NCBI GenBank assembly: GCA_022710725.1
Contig: JAKLGK010000001.1
Location: forward strand, 483,197-547,196
Length of the DNA: 64,000 nt
Reading direction: 5' to 3'
DNA from: Verrucomicrobiota bacterium
GTDB taxonomy: Bacteria > Verrucomicrobiota > Kiritimatiellia > CAIQIC01 > JAGNIJ01
Part shown: in pieces, positions 19,068 to 28,055 of the stretch
Position numbering within the stretch: position 1 is the first letter of the stretch
How the letters are laid out: each line of letters opens with the position of its first letter
The notes under the pieces: generated by a model
Database searches by the model: none
Seen by the model: the letters and a program-made list of their open reading frames with translations, nothing else
Told to the model about the DNA's origin: nothing
Position numbers and translations under genes: made by a program

Positions 19068-19892
19068 ATGACAACCAGCGACGGCGCGCGCGACGACACG
19101 ACGGAACGAGTCCTGGAACAGGCCGTGGCCCGCGAGACCGCCGTGCACGGCCGGCGTTGGGCGGCGCAGTACGGCGGCTACTTCAACGATCCGGCCGTGG
19201 CCGCGCCGTTCCTCGACGTCATCGAGGACGGCCTGCGCGCGAAGGCCCCGGACGTCCTGGTGGACCTCGGCGGCGGCACGGGGTTCATCCTCGCGGAGCT
19301 GATCCGGCGCGGGAAATTGTCCCCCGCCGTGAAGCTGTACGACATGGACCTGTCGGATCGGCAGCTCGAAAGCCTGGCCGACGCGCGCATCCGGCCCCTG
19401 AAGAGCTCCTTCCTGGAGTTCCGGCGGGACGCGGTGGCCGCCGGGGCGGAGCGGCTCATGCTGATCACGCGGTCCACGCTGCACTACGCCGGGCTCGCGG
19501 GCCAGAAGCCGCTGCTCCGGCACCTCCGCGGGCAACTGCGGCCCGGCGAACTCTTCATCCACCAGACCGCCTGCAACGCCCGCCCCGAGGACGCGCTGCT
19601 GGTGGACGAACTGCTGGAGCGGCTCCATTCCGAAAAATGGCTGCCGCCGCTCGATTCGCTGGTCCGGCTCTGCGAGGACGCCGGGTTCCGCGTGGCCCGC
19701 GTGGCGGATGCGCCGGACCTCGCGATGGACGAGGCGACGCTGGCCGACCGCTACGGGATCGCGCCCGGCGAAATGGCGGACATCCGCGCCCGGCTCGGCG
19801 AGGCCTACGCGGACTCCCCGCGCTGGCGCAGCACGCCGGAGGGGTTCGTCGCCCTGCTGGGGTACAAGATCCTGGTGTGCGAGGCCGCCTGA
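19068..19892 (+). CDS. Class I SAM-dependent methyltransferase
   Basis: A 274-residue protein with methyltransferase motif I as VLVDLGGGTGFILAEL, an acidic motif II (KLYDMDLS), and a motif IV-like LMLITRSTLHYAG. The C-terminal region (GYKILVCEAA) closes the fold. The substrate is unknown; family members of this kind modify small molecules or lipids. GGAGG is well placed before the ATG. It follows the DUF169 gene after 118 bases, enough for its own promoter (a TATACC element lies near 18992), and converges on the transglutaminase-like gene. Confidence 0.85.
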   Translation: MTTSDGARDDTTERVLEQAVARETAVHGRRWAAQYGGYFNDPAVAAPFLDVIEDGLRAKAPDVLVDLGGGTGFILAELIRRGKLSPAVKLYDMDLSDRQLESLADARIRPLKSSFLEFRRDAVAAGAERLMLITRSTLHYAGLAGQKPLLRHLRGQLRPGELFIHQTACNARPEDALLVDELLERLHSEKWLPPLDSLVRLCEDAGFRVARVADAPDLAMDEATLADRYGIAPGEMADIRARLGEAYADSPRWRSTPEGFVALLGYKILVCEAA

Positions 19893-19905
19893 CGGCCGGC
19901 GCCGC

Positions 19906-20781
19906 TCACGGCGCGGGCGGGGCGGCATACAGCATGGGCACGGTGTCCAGGCTCGAGCCCGGCAGGACGACCGCCTCGTAGGGATACGAGTACTGGCAGC
20001 CCGCCCGCAAGCCGTAGGACGCCCGCTGCCCGTACGGCGGCAGCTCCGCGAGCGTGTTGACGTAGCTCGGGTCGAGGTAGTACCAGCGCCGGTCGACCCG
20101 CAGCGCCACGTACGTGTGCTGCGCGTAGCCGTTCTCGTTGTCGTAGGGATAGTGCGCGCTGGCGATCGCCACGTGGTCCGCGGGAATGCCGACGCTGCCC
20201 AGCAGCGTGGCGAACAGGTGGGCCCGGGAGAAACAGGCGTACCACGGGACCGTGCCGAAGCGCTCGTACATCGCCGCCATCTCGTCCAGCGACGGCCAGC
20301 GGTCCGGCGAGCCGTAGCCGTACGAGGGGCCCGGCCGCGCGTGATCCCGCAGCCACACCCAGACCGCGGCCGCGCGCGCCCAGATGTCCTCGCCCGAACA
20401 GACCGGCGCCGTGCCGACGCCGATGGACTGAAGCATGGCGATGATCCGGTCGTTCGTCTGCCAGAACCCCGGGAAATACGCCGCATCGTTGCGGACGACG
20501 CGGCCGCCCATCCGCGCCCACCACGAGAACCGCTGCCCGTCGCAATCGATCCCCCCGCGGGGGAAGTAGCGGACGAGGCCGTCGAGCGGGAGGTCCACCG
20601 GCAGCAGGGCTGCCGCCACGTTCTGCGGCGGAGGCAACGAGGGATACTGGACCGGCACGGTCACCCGCTTGGTCGCGGGCTGGAAGGGCCGCATGCCCGC
20701 GCCGCACCAGGCAGGCGCGCCCGCGACCAGGAGCCCCAGCACCGCCCCCGCCATCCGACCGATCTCGGGATGTCTGTTCAT
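19906..20781 (-). CDS. Exported transglutaminase-like cysteine protease-fold protein
   Basis: A 291-residue protein with an N-terminal signal peptide (MAGAVLGLLVAGAPAWCGAG). The catalytic triad of the transglutaminase-like superfamily is visible in order: Cys in VPWYACFSRAHLFATLL (followed by GIPADHVAIA), His in AQHTYVALRVDRRW, and Asp in YYLDPSY. The superfamily includes proteases and peptide-crosslinking enzymes; which reaction applies here cannot be told. It probably acts in the periplasm or outside. It lies downstream of the GH63-like gene after 56 bases and may be the last gene of that transcript. Confidence 0.82.
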   Translation of the reverse strand: MNRHPEIGRMAGAVLGLLVAGAPAWCGAGMRPFQPATKRVTVPVQYPSLPPPQNVAAALLPVDLPLDGLVRYFPRGGIDCDGQRFSWWARMGGRVVRNDAAYFPGFWQTNDRIIAMLQSIGVGTAPVCSGEDIWARAAAVWVWLRDHARPGPSYGYGSPDRWPSLDEMAAMYERFGTVPWYACFSRAHLFATLLGSVGIPADHVAIASAHYPYDNENGYAQHTYVALRVDRRWYYLDPSYVNTLAELPPYGQRASYGLRAGCQYSYPYEAVVLPGSSLDTVPMLYAAPPAP

Positions 20782-20837
20782 GGAGAAAGCCCTCGGAAGG
20801 CTCTGTCGCCGCGCGGCGTTTTTTCTTCCCGGGGCCG

Positions 20838-22817
20838 TCAGGATTCCTCATACCGGCGGAGCGCGATGGCCAGAACGGCCGCCGCGCTCCAACTGAAGTG
20901 CTCGCGCGAATTCGCGCCGGGGGCGCCGGTCAGGGCGTGGTAGTTCTCGTGGATCCCCGCGCGCAGGACCATGTCCAAGATCCGGCGCCGGGCGAGGTCC
21001 GCGCTGTCGCGAGAGGCCGGACCGAGGAGCCGGCGGTATCGGTCCAGAATGGAGAGCATGAAGAACGCCTGGTCCAGCCATACCGGCCCGCGCCAGTAGC
21101 CCGAGGCACCCGCAGGATCGAAGCGCGGCTCGGAATACGCGACGCACGGGAACGGAAACCGGCCGAAGAAATGCCGCTCGTTCAACAGGTAGCGCTCCAA
21201 CATGTCCCGAATCTTCTCCGGCGCAAGCGGCACCCCCGCCCAGAGCGGCATGAAACACGCCGTGGTCTTCACCCGGTTGAAGAGCCCCGTATCGCCGCGG
21301 GCATCGTAAAAAAGGTTGTCCTCCGCGTCGTACAGTTTCGCCAGTACGCGCGCGGACAAGGCCTCCGCGCGGGCGTTCCAGTTCCGGGCCTCGGCGACGC
21401 GGCCCAGTGGCCCGGCCATCGCGGCCAGGTGCCGGGCGTCGGCGATGAGAAACGCGTTGAGATCCACGGCCGCGTACGCCGGCGCGCCCCCGTCGTTCCC
21501 GACGCCCGCCTGCCGGCCCGTGTCCCACCGCGGGGAATCGTCCCACCCGCTGGCCAGGTTGTCCGGCCACTCGGCCAATCCGTCCCCGTCCCGGTCACGG
21601 GTGTCCTGCCACCAGCGATGCCACTTCGCGAGGCGCGGATAGACCTGCGCCAGGAAGCCCGGCGCCGCGGCGGGATCCTTCCGCGCGAGTTCCTGCGTCA
21701 CCCACGAGAACAGCGGCGGCTGGGCGCTGGGCACGGAGGCGTCGGGCTGAAGGAAAACGAGTTGCCCCGTGGCCTCATCCTGCCGGTCCAGCATGACGAG
21801 GATGTTTTCCCGCGCGAGTTCGAGGTCGAATTCCAGAAAGCCCCGGGCCTGCTTGGCGGAGTCCCAGATCCAGAAGGCCTCGTAGAAACCGCGCGCGGGA
21901 AACGTGCCGAGATGTCCGCCCATCGCGCCGCCATAACCCTGCTCCGGCTGCGGCCGGAGGGTGTTTTTCAGCAGGATCACGGCGGAAAGCCGGGCCAGGT
22001 CGCGGCATTCCTCTTCGAGGTCCGCCAGCGGAAGCCGGGCCTCGACCGCGCGCCACCGTTGCCGGGCTTCGGCCAGGATTTCGAGCAGGCCCCGCCGGGC
22101 CTGTTGCTCCAGCCGCGCCTCGACCAGCGCGCGGGGCGCGGCGGCATCGGGCACGGACAGGTCCCGGGCGGCGGCCGAGACCAGCACGGCCAGCGAGGCC
22201 TTGTCGCCCCGGCCCACCGCCAACAGGGCCGACCGCACCGTGCACAGGCCGGCGGCGGCCTCCGCCGAGGCCACGGCAAACAGGGGCCGGATGCCCGCGG
22301 CCAGGCGGAAGTCCGGCTCGTCCCGGATCGTCCAGCGGGACGTCGGCCGGGATACCGCTTCAAGCCAGGCCGTGTTCGTGGTCGCGTCGAATCGCGCCGC
22401 CGCATTGACGTCGCCCGGCGCCAGCCGGCTCTCCAGCGCCACCATGAAGATTTCGTCCCGCGGCCCGGCATTTGCGATTTCCGCGTGCAGCGCCGCCACA
22501 TCCGGGGCGGCATACACGACCGTCAGTCGAAGCCGGAGCGCGACGCCCCATGCGCACTCCTGCACGACGCCCCAGGGGAACCACTGCTGGCCGCAGGCTC
22601 CGCGGCGCAGGGGTTCCCCGTTTTCACCGGTCAGGCTCACGGCGAGCAGGGGGGCCGCGAAGGTCTTGCCCTCCCGCTGGCTGGCGAGATGGCCGCGACT
22701 CAAGCCGGGCCCGGCAGCCTGGACATCCAGCGATACGCCGAACCGCGAGAACAGGTCCGTGAACTGCGTCTCCGCGCACGCGCGGCCGGGCGGCGGAAGC
22801 GGGTGTTCGTGATTCAT
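20838..22817 (-). CDS. GH63-like alpha-glucosidase / mannosylglycerate hydrolase-type enzyme
   Basis: A 659-residue protein without a signal peptide. The C-terminal (alpha/alpha)6 barrel shows the GH63/GH37 marks: FYEAFWIWDSAKQARGFLEF (catalytic Asp region), LASGWDDSPRW, AAVDLNAFL and SGYWRGPVWLDQAFFML (substrate-binding). The N-terminal about 250 residues are a beta-sandwich. Bacterial relatives hydrolyse mannosylglycerate, glucosylglycerate or other alpha-glucosides, including compatible solutes; the specific sugar is unknown. The start at 22817 lies 8 bases past the permease stop, and the gene ends an operon with an ABC exporter and a sodium symporter. This suggests osmolyte or oligosaccharide turnover, as inference. 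Confidence 0.85.
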   Translation of the reverse strand: MNHEHPLPPPGRACAETQFTDLFSRFGVSLDVQAAGPGLSRGHLASQREGKTFAAPLLAVSLTGENGEPLRRGACGQQWFPWGVVQECAWGVALRLRLTVVYAAPDVAALHAEIANAGPRDEIFMVALESRLAPGDVNAAARFDATTNTAWLEAVSRPTSRWTIRDEPDFRLAAGIRPLFAVASAEAAAGLCTVRSALLAVGRGDKASLAVLVSAAARDLSVPDAAAPRALVEARLEQQARRGLLEILAEARQRWRAVEARLPLADLEEECRDLARLSAVILLKNTLRPQPEQGYGGAMGGHLGTFPARGFYEAFWIWDSAKQARGFLEFDLELARENILVMLDRQDEATGQLVFLQPDASVPSAQPPLFSWVTQELARKDPAAAPGFLAQVYPRLAKWHRWWQDTRDRDGDGLAEWPDNLASGWDDSPRWDTGRQAGVGNDGGAPAYAAVDLNAFLIADARHLAAMAGPLGRVAEARNWNARAEALSARVLAKLYDAEDNLFYDARGDTGLFNRVKTTACFMPLWAGVPLAPEKIRDMLERYLLNERHFFGRFPFPCVAYSEPRFDPAGASGYWRGPVWLDQAFFMLSILDRYRRLLGPASRDSADLARRRILDMVLRAGIHENYHALTGAPGANSREHFSWSAAAVLAIALRRYEES

Positions 22818-22825
22818 GGCATTGT

Positions 22826-23629
22826 TCAGCTTACGCTCTCCGCGGTGTAGCGCGCAAGGAGCCCGGTGCGCACGGTATGCCGGTACGTCCGCGCGAAAAA
22901 GCCGCACGCCAGCAGCAGGCCGGCGGCCGCGAGGATCCCGCCCCGCGCCAACGCGCCGGCCGGGACCGTCCCGCCCGCGACCACCGCGCGCAGCCCCTCG
23001 AACACGTACGCCGGCGGGAGGGCGTACGCAACCCCCTGCATCCACGCCGGCAGCGTGGCGATCGGATAAAAAACGCCCGCAAAAGGGGAGATTAGCGCCG
23101 GGATCGGCCAGACGAACCACTCGGCGGCCGGCCCGAGCCGGAGCACCATGGCGCAAGCGAAGATCCCCAGCGAAACGCCGAACACGAACAGGATGAGCAG
23201 GAACGGGACGGCCATCAGCCCGTACGCCGCGAAGGGGAGCCCGAACGCCGCCGTCGCCAGGAGGATCATGACCGCCAGGCCGATCGCGCTTGTGCCGACG
23301 CTGGAGAGCACGAGCCCGGTAACGTATTCCGAGACGGACAGCGGCGTGGCGAACAGGTTCAGGAAATTGCGGCTCCAGACGTCCTCGAAGAACGCCATGG
23401 TCACGCCCTGCATCACGCGGATGAAGAAGTCCCAGAAGAGCACGGCCCCGAGGAAGATCGGCACGAAGTCGATCCCGGCGGCGGTGAACACGCCGAGGTA
23501 GCGGCTGATGAAGCCCCACAGGATGATGTCGATCGCCGCCCACGCGAACAGGGGGAAGACCCGAGCGAAGCTGCCCCGGATGAGCCAGAACTGGCGCAGC
23601 ACGATGGCGTAGACGCGCGACGGCTTCAC
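22826..23629 (-). CDS. ABC-2 type transporter permease
   Basis: A 267-residue membrane protein with about six hydrophobic segments (for example VFPLFAWAAIDIILWGFI, VGTSAIGLAVMILLATAAFG, LMAVPFLLILFVFGVSLGIF). It carries the ABC-2 family segment FVWPIPALISPFAGVFYPIATLPAWMQ and AYALPPAYVFEGLRAVV. It starts at GTG 23629, overlapping the ATPase stop by GTGA, so the two are translationally coupled. Together they would form an exporter of lipids, polysaccharide, drugs or another small molecule; the cargo is not evident. Confidence 0.9.
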   Translation of the reverse strand: MKPSRVYAIVLRQFWLIRGSFARVFPLFAWAAIDIILWGFISRYLGVFTAAGIDFVPIFLGAVLFWDFFIRVMQGVTMAFFEDVWSRNFLNLFATPLSVSEYVTGLVLSSVGTSAIGLAVMILLATAAFGLPFAAYGLMAVPFLLILFVFGVSLGIFACAMVLRLGPAAEWFVWPIPALISPFAGVFYPIATLPAWMQGVAYALPPAYVFEGLRAVVAGGTVPAGALARGGILAAAGLLLACGFFARTYRHTVRTGLLARYTAESVS

Positions 23630-24393
23630 GGGGCCGCCCCCTGCTCCAGCGAGAGCGGTTCGCGCGCGACGGCGATGAACAGCTCCTCGAGGCTGGCCTT
23701 GCCGTGCTGGGCGGGAAGGGCCCTCGGATCGCCCTCGAGCAGGATGCGGCCGTGCGAGAGGAACAGGACGCGGTCGCAGATCTCCTGCACCTCGAACATG
23801 TTGTGCGAAGTCCACAGCACGCCGCAGCCGCGCTCGGCGGCGAATTCGCGGATCTTCACGCGGATATCGCGCGCCGTGGCGGGGTCGAGCGAAGCCGTGG
23901 GCTCGTCGAGCAGCAGCAGGTCGGGATCGCTGACCAAGGCCTTGGCCAGGCTGGCCCGCGTCTGCTCGCCGGAGGAAAGCACGCCGCACTTGCGGCCGCG
24001 CAGCGCGTCGAGGTCCAGCCTCCGGATCGCGTCGTCCACGCGCGCCCGGACGTCCGGCACGCCGTAGAGGAGGCCGAAGATCCGGAGGTTGCGCTCGAGG
24101 GACAGGTTGCCGGGCAGCGGCGCATAGACGGCGGCGAAGCTCGTGCGCTCGAGGGCCTTCGACCGGCGCGTCGCGACGTCCAGGCCGGCGACCCGGATCG
24201 AGCCCGCGGACGGCTCCAGCACGCCGAGGATCATGTTGATGGTCGTGGTCTTGCCGGCGCCGTTCGGGCCGAGCAGCCCGACGATCTCCCGGCGGCCGAC
24301 CGCGAACGACACGCCGTCCACGGCCGGCGTATCGCCGTAGCGCTTGCGCAGGCCCGAAACCGACAGGACAGGGGCTGCCGCGAGCCCGCTCAT
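23626..24393 (-). CDS. ABC transporter ATP-binding protein
   Basis: A 255-residue ATPase with Walker A LLGPNGAGKTTT, a signature motif written LSSGEQTRASLAKAL (LSSGE instead of LSGGQ), Walker B LLLLDEPTASLDP and a switch His in LWTSHNM. It belongs to the CcmA/DRA-type ATPases that pair with ABC-2 permeases, matching the gene that follows with a 4-base overlap. Its own start at 24393 overlaps the MetS-like gene stop by ATGA. It acts at the cytoplasmic face of the inner membrane. Confidence 0.95.
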   Translation of the reverse strand: MSGLAAAPVLSVSGLRKRYGDTPAVDGVSFAVGRREIVGLLGPNGAGKTTTINMILGVLEPSAGSIRVAGLDVATRRSKALERTSFAAVYAPLPGNLSLERNLRIFGLLYGVPDVRARVDDAIRRLDLDALRGRKCGVLSSGEQTRASLAKALVSDPDLLLLDEPTASLDPATARDIRVKIREFAAERGCGVLWTSHNMFEVQEICDRVLFLSHGRILLEGDPRALPAQHGKASLEELFIAVAREPLSLEQGAAP

Positions 24394-24539
24394 TCCCGGT
24401 CGCCCGTGTCGATGTCGGTCTGGGCGTGGAGGTGTTCCGCGGCCTCCGGCGTAGCGACAACCTTGTGGATGCACCAGACGAGCAGGCCGATGAACCCGCC
24501 GCAGGCGAGTATCATGATGATCCATCCGGCGGGGGTCAT
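24390..24539 (-). CDS. MetS-like small subunit of an NSS transporter
   Basis: A 49-residue protein: one transmembrane helix (GWIIMILACGGFIGLLVWCI) followed by a polar tail rich in Glu, His and Asp. This is the form of MetS, the small subunit described for the MetPS methionine/alanine importer of Corynebacterium. The location immediately after a MetP-like symporter, with ATGA overlaps at both ends (24536-24539 and 24390-24393), supports the call. The sequence is too short for more than a family-style assignment. Confidence 0.8.
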   Translation of the reverse strand: MTPAGWIIMILACGGFIGLLVWCIHKVVATPEAAEHLHAQTDIDTGDRE

Positions 24540-26110
24540 GACGGCTCCTCCTTGTCCCAGGCGCGGTTGGCCGCGGCCACGATCATGCTGAAGAACGCGA
24601 CCACGGCGGCGATGAGCACGACCGAGAGCAGCACCACCGGCGGGCCCTCCTTCGGCAGGGTGACGATGGCCTGCCAGCGCTCGGGCAGGTTCTTCCAGGC
24701 CCAGAGGGCGAAGATCGCGAGCAGGTAGACCGGCGAGACGTACTTCAGGACGAACGGCAGGGCGCGCGGGAGCCTGATTTCCGCCCCGCGCCGGATTTCC
24801 TCCATGCCCTTGCCGATGCCCAGCACCCAGGCGAACACGACCGACTGGATCGTGGCGAAGATGAAGATGAAGAAGTTGGCCATCCAGAAGTCCAGCGTGT
24901 CGAGGGCCGTGAAGTCCTTCGAGAAGTACACCACGAAGAAGCAGCCCGCGAGCGTGACGAAGGTCAGGATGCTCACCGAGGCCCTGCGCCCGATCTTCAG
25001 CCCCTCCTCGAGCAGCGAGATGGAGGGCTGGAGCATGGAGAGCGAGCTGGTGATGGCCGCGAGGAAGAGCAGGAAGAAGAACAGGAAGCCGAAGAACGAG
25101 CCCAGCGGCATCTGGTTGAACACGTTGGGGAGGGTCACGAAGCCCAGCCCGAACGTGCCCGGCGGGTTCTGGACCACGGCGGGGCCGAGGAACACGAAGG
25201 CCGCGGGGATGGCGATCATGCCGCCGAGCACGACCTCGCAGAACTCGTTGCCCGCGCACGCGGTGACCGAGCTCAAGGCCACGTCGTCGTTGGGCTTGAG
25301 GTACGTCGCGTAGGTCAGGATCAGGCCGAAGCCGACGGAGAGGCTGAAGAAGATCTGGCCGGTCGCGGCCAGCCAGATCTCGGGATTGGCCAGCGCGCTC
25401 CACAGGGTCTCGCCCGGCTTGGTCGGGTTCCACATGTAGCCGAGGCCGTTCACCACCGACTGCTCCGGGTGCGCCGGGTTGGCCGGCAGCGTCAGCACAC
25501 GCCCGAGGACGACCAGCGCGCAGACTACCAGCAGCGGCATCGCCAGGTTGCAGAACTTCTCGATGCCGCGGGTGATCCCGCGGTAGATCAGGAACGTGTT
25601 CGCGACGAAGCAGAGGCCCAGGAAGAGGAGCATGCGCGCCGCGGCTGGGGTGAACAGCGCGCCGTTCGCCCGCGCCCCGACGAGCGTCAGGAAATGGTCC
25701 TCGATCACCGCCAGATCCGCGCCGAGCCGGCCGAAGTGCCCCGTCAGGTAGTCCCACGCGTACGAGAGGCACCAGGCCTCGACGAAGAGGTAGTACATGT
25801 AGATCATCAGCGGCATGATCGTGCCGATCATGCCCACGTACGCGCCCTTGCGGGACCCGAGGAGCATGCGGAAGATGCCCGGCGCGGAGTTGTGCCCCCG
25901 GCGGCCGCCCCAGCGGCCGAGCGCCCATTCCGCCATGGCCATCGGCAGGCCGACGACCAGGAAGGCCACGAGGTAGGGGATCAGGAACGCGCCGCCGCCG
26001 TACTTCGCCGCCTGGCCCGGGAACCGCAGGAAATTGCCCAGCCCGACGGCGCTGCCCGTGACCGCCAGGATCGCGCCGACCCGCGTGCCCCAGTATTCGC
26101 GCTTGCTCAC
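24536..26110 (-). CDS. Sodium:neurotransmitter symporter family transporter (MetP-like)
   Basis: A 524-residue transporter with about twelve hydrophobic segments. The N-terminus has the NSS signature RVGAILAVTGSAVGLGNFLRFP, where the unwound TM1 binds sodium and substrate, then GGGAFLIPYLVAFLVVGLP. Later segments include FFSLSVGFGLILTYATYL (TM6 region) and AITSSLSMLQP. It probably imports an amino acid with Na+. The GTG at 26110 is chosen because GGGGAGGG lies 7 bases upstream and homology begins at once; an upstream start in the same frame would add 19 residues without homology. It heads a five-gene overlapping operon. Confidence 0.93.
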   Translation of the reverse strand: MSKREYWGTRVGAILAVTGSAVGLGNFLRFPGQAAKYGGGAFLIPYLVAFLVVGLPMAMAEWALGRWGGRRGHNSAPGIFRMLLGSRKGAYVGMIGTIMPLMIYMYYLFVEAWCLSYAWDYLTGHFGRLGADLAVIEDHFLTLVGARANGALFTPAAARMLLFLGLCFVANTFLIYRGITRGIEKFCNLAMPLLVVCALVVLGRVLTLPANPAHPEQSVVNGLGYMWNPTKPGETLWSALANPEIWLAATGQIFFSLSVGFGLILTYATYLKPNDDVALSSVTACAGNEFCEVVLGGMIAIPAAFVFLGPAVVQNPPGTFGLGFVTLPNVFNQMPLGSFFGFLFFFLLFLAAITSSLSMLQPSISLLEEGLKIGRRASVSILTFVTLAGCFFVVYFSKDFTALDTLDFWMANFFIFIFATIQSVVFAWVLGIGKGMEEIRRGAEIRLPRALPFVLKYVSPVYLLAIFALWAWKNLPERWQAIVTLPKEGPPVVLLSVVLIAAVVAFFSMIVAAANRAWDKEEPS

Positions 26111-26172
26111 GGCCGTGCCCTCCCCATGCCGCCCGCACGATGTTGCCCGGACGATCGCCCCCCCCACCCATC

Positions 26173-26206
26173 GACACTAATGACTTCCCGCTTCTGCTTT
26201 AGTGTC
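26173..26206. promoter_or_regulatory. Perfect 8-bp inverted repeat upstream of the transporter operon
   Basis: GACACTAA (26173-26180) and TTAGTGTC (26199-26206) are separated by 18 bases, in the 115-bp gap between glnS and the transporter operon. CATTAG directly follows the right arm and CTAATG overlaps the left arm, so the symmetry is layered. It may be an operator, a stem-loop or a remnant of a dispersed repeat; nothing in the sequence decides which. Confidence 0.5.
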
Positions 26207-26225
26207 CATTAGCGGAAACAAGTGG

Positions 26226-27905
<1,680 letters not shown>

Positions 27906-28006
27906 TTTTCGCTCGATTCCGAGCGCGTTCTATAGCCCCCGCGCAAAGAAAAAGCGAGAGCTATTCCGACGCAGGGAGCCGTCATGAACGGGCTCGCATA
28001 ACTCGC

Positions 28007-28033
28007 CCCTCCAGCATGGCGCGCCCTGGAGGG
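28007..28033. repeat. 8-bp inverted repeat downstream of the C25 protease gene
   Basis: CCCTCCAG (28007-28014) and CTGGAGGG (28026-28033) frame an 11-base loop, 22 bases past the protease stop. It would make a strong hairpin but has no following T tract on either strand, so it is not a standard intrinsic terminator. It may stabilise the 3' end or be a dispersed repeat. Confidence 0.45.
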
Positions 28034-28055
28034 CGGAGCCCGGCGACGCCGCGGC

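Noticed and set aside
20838..23543. A 901-codon frame reading from the ABC permease into the GH63-like gene, seemingly a fusion
   Set aside because: The upstream part is in the wrong frame of the permease; the genuine permease frame ends at 22826 and the glycosidase starts at its own ATG at 22817.
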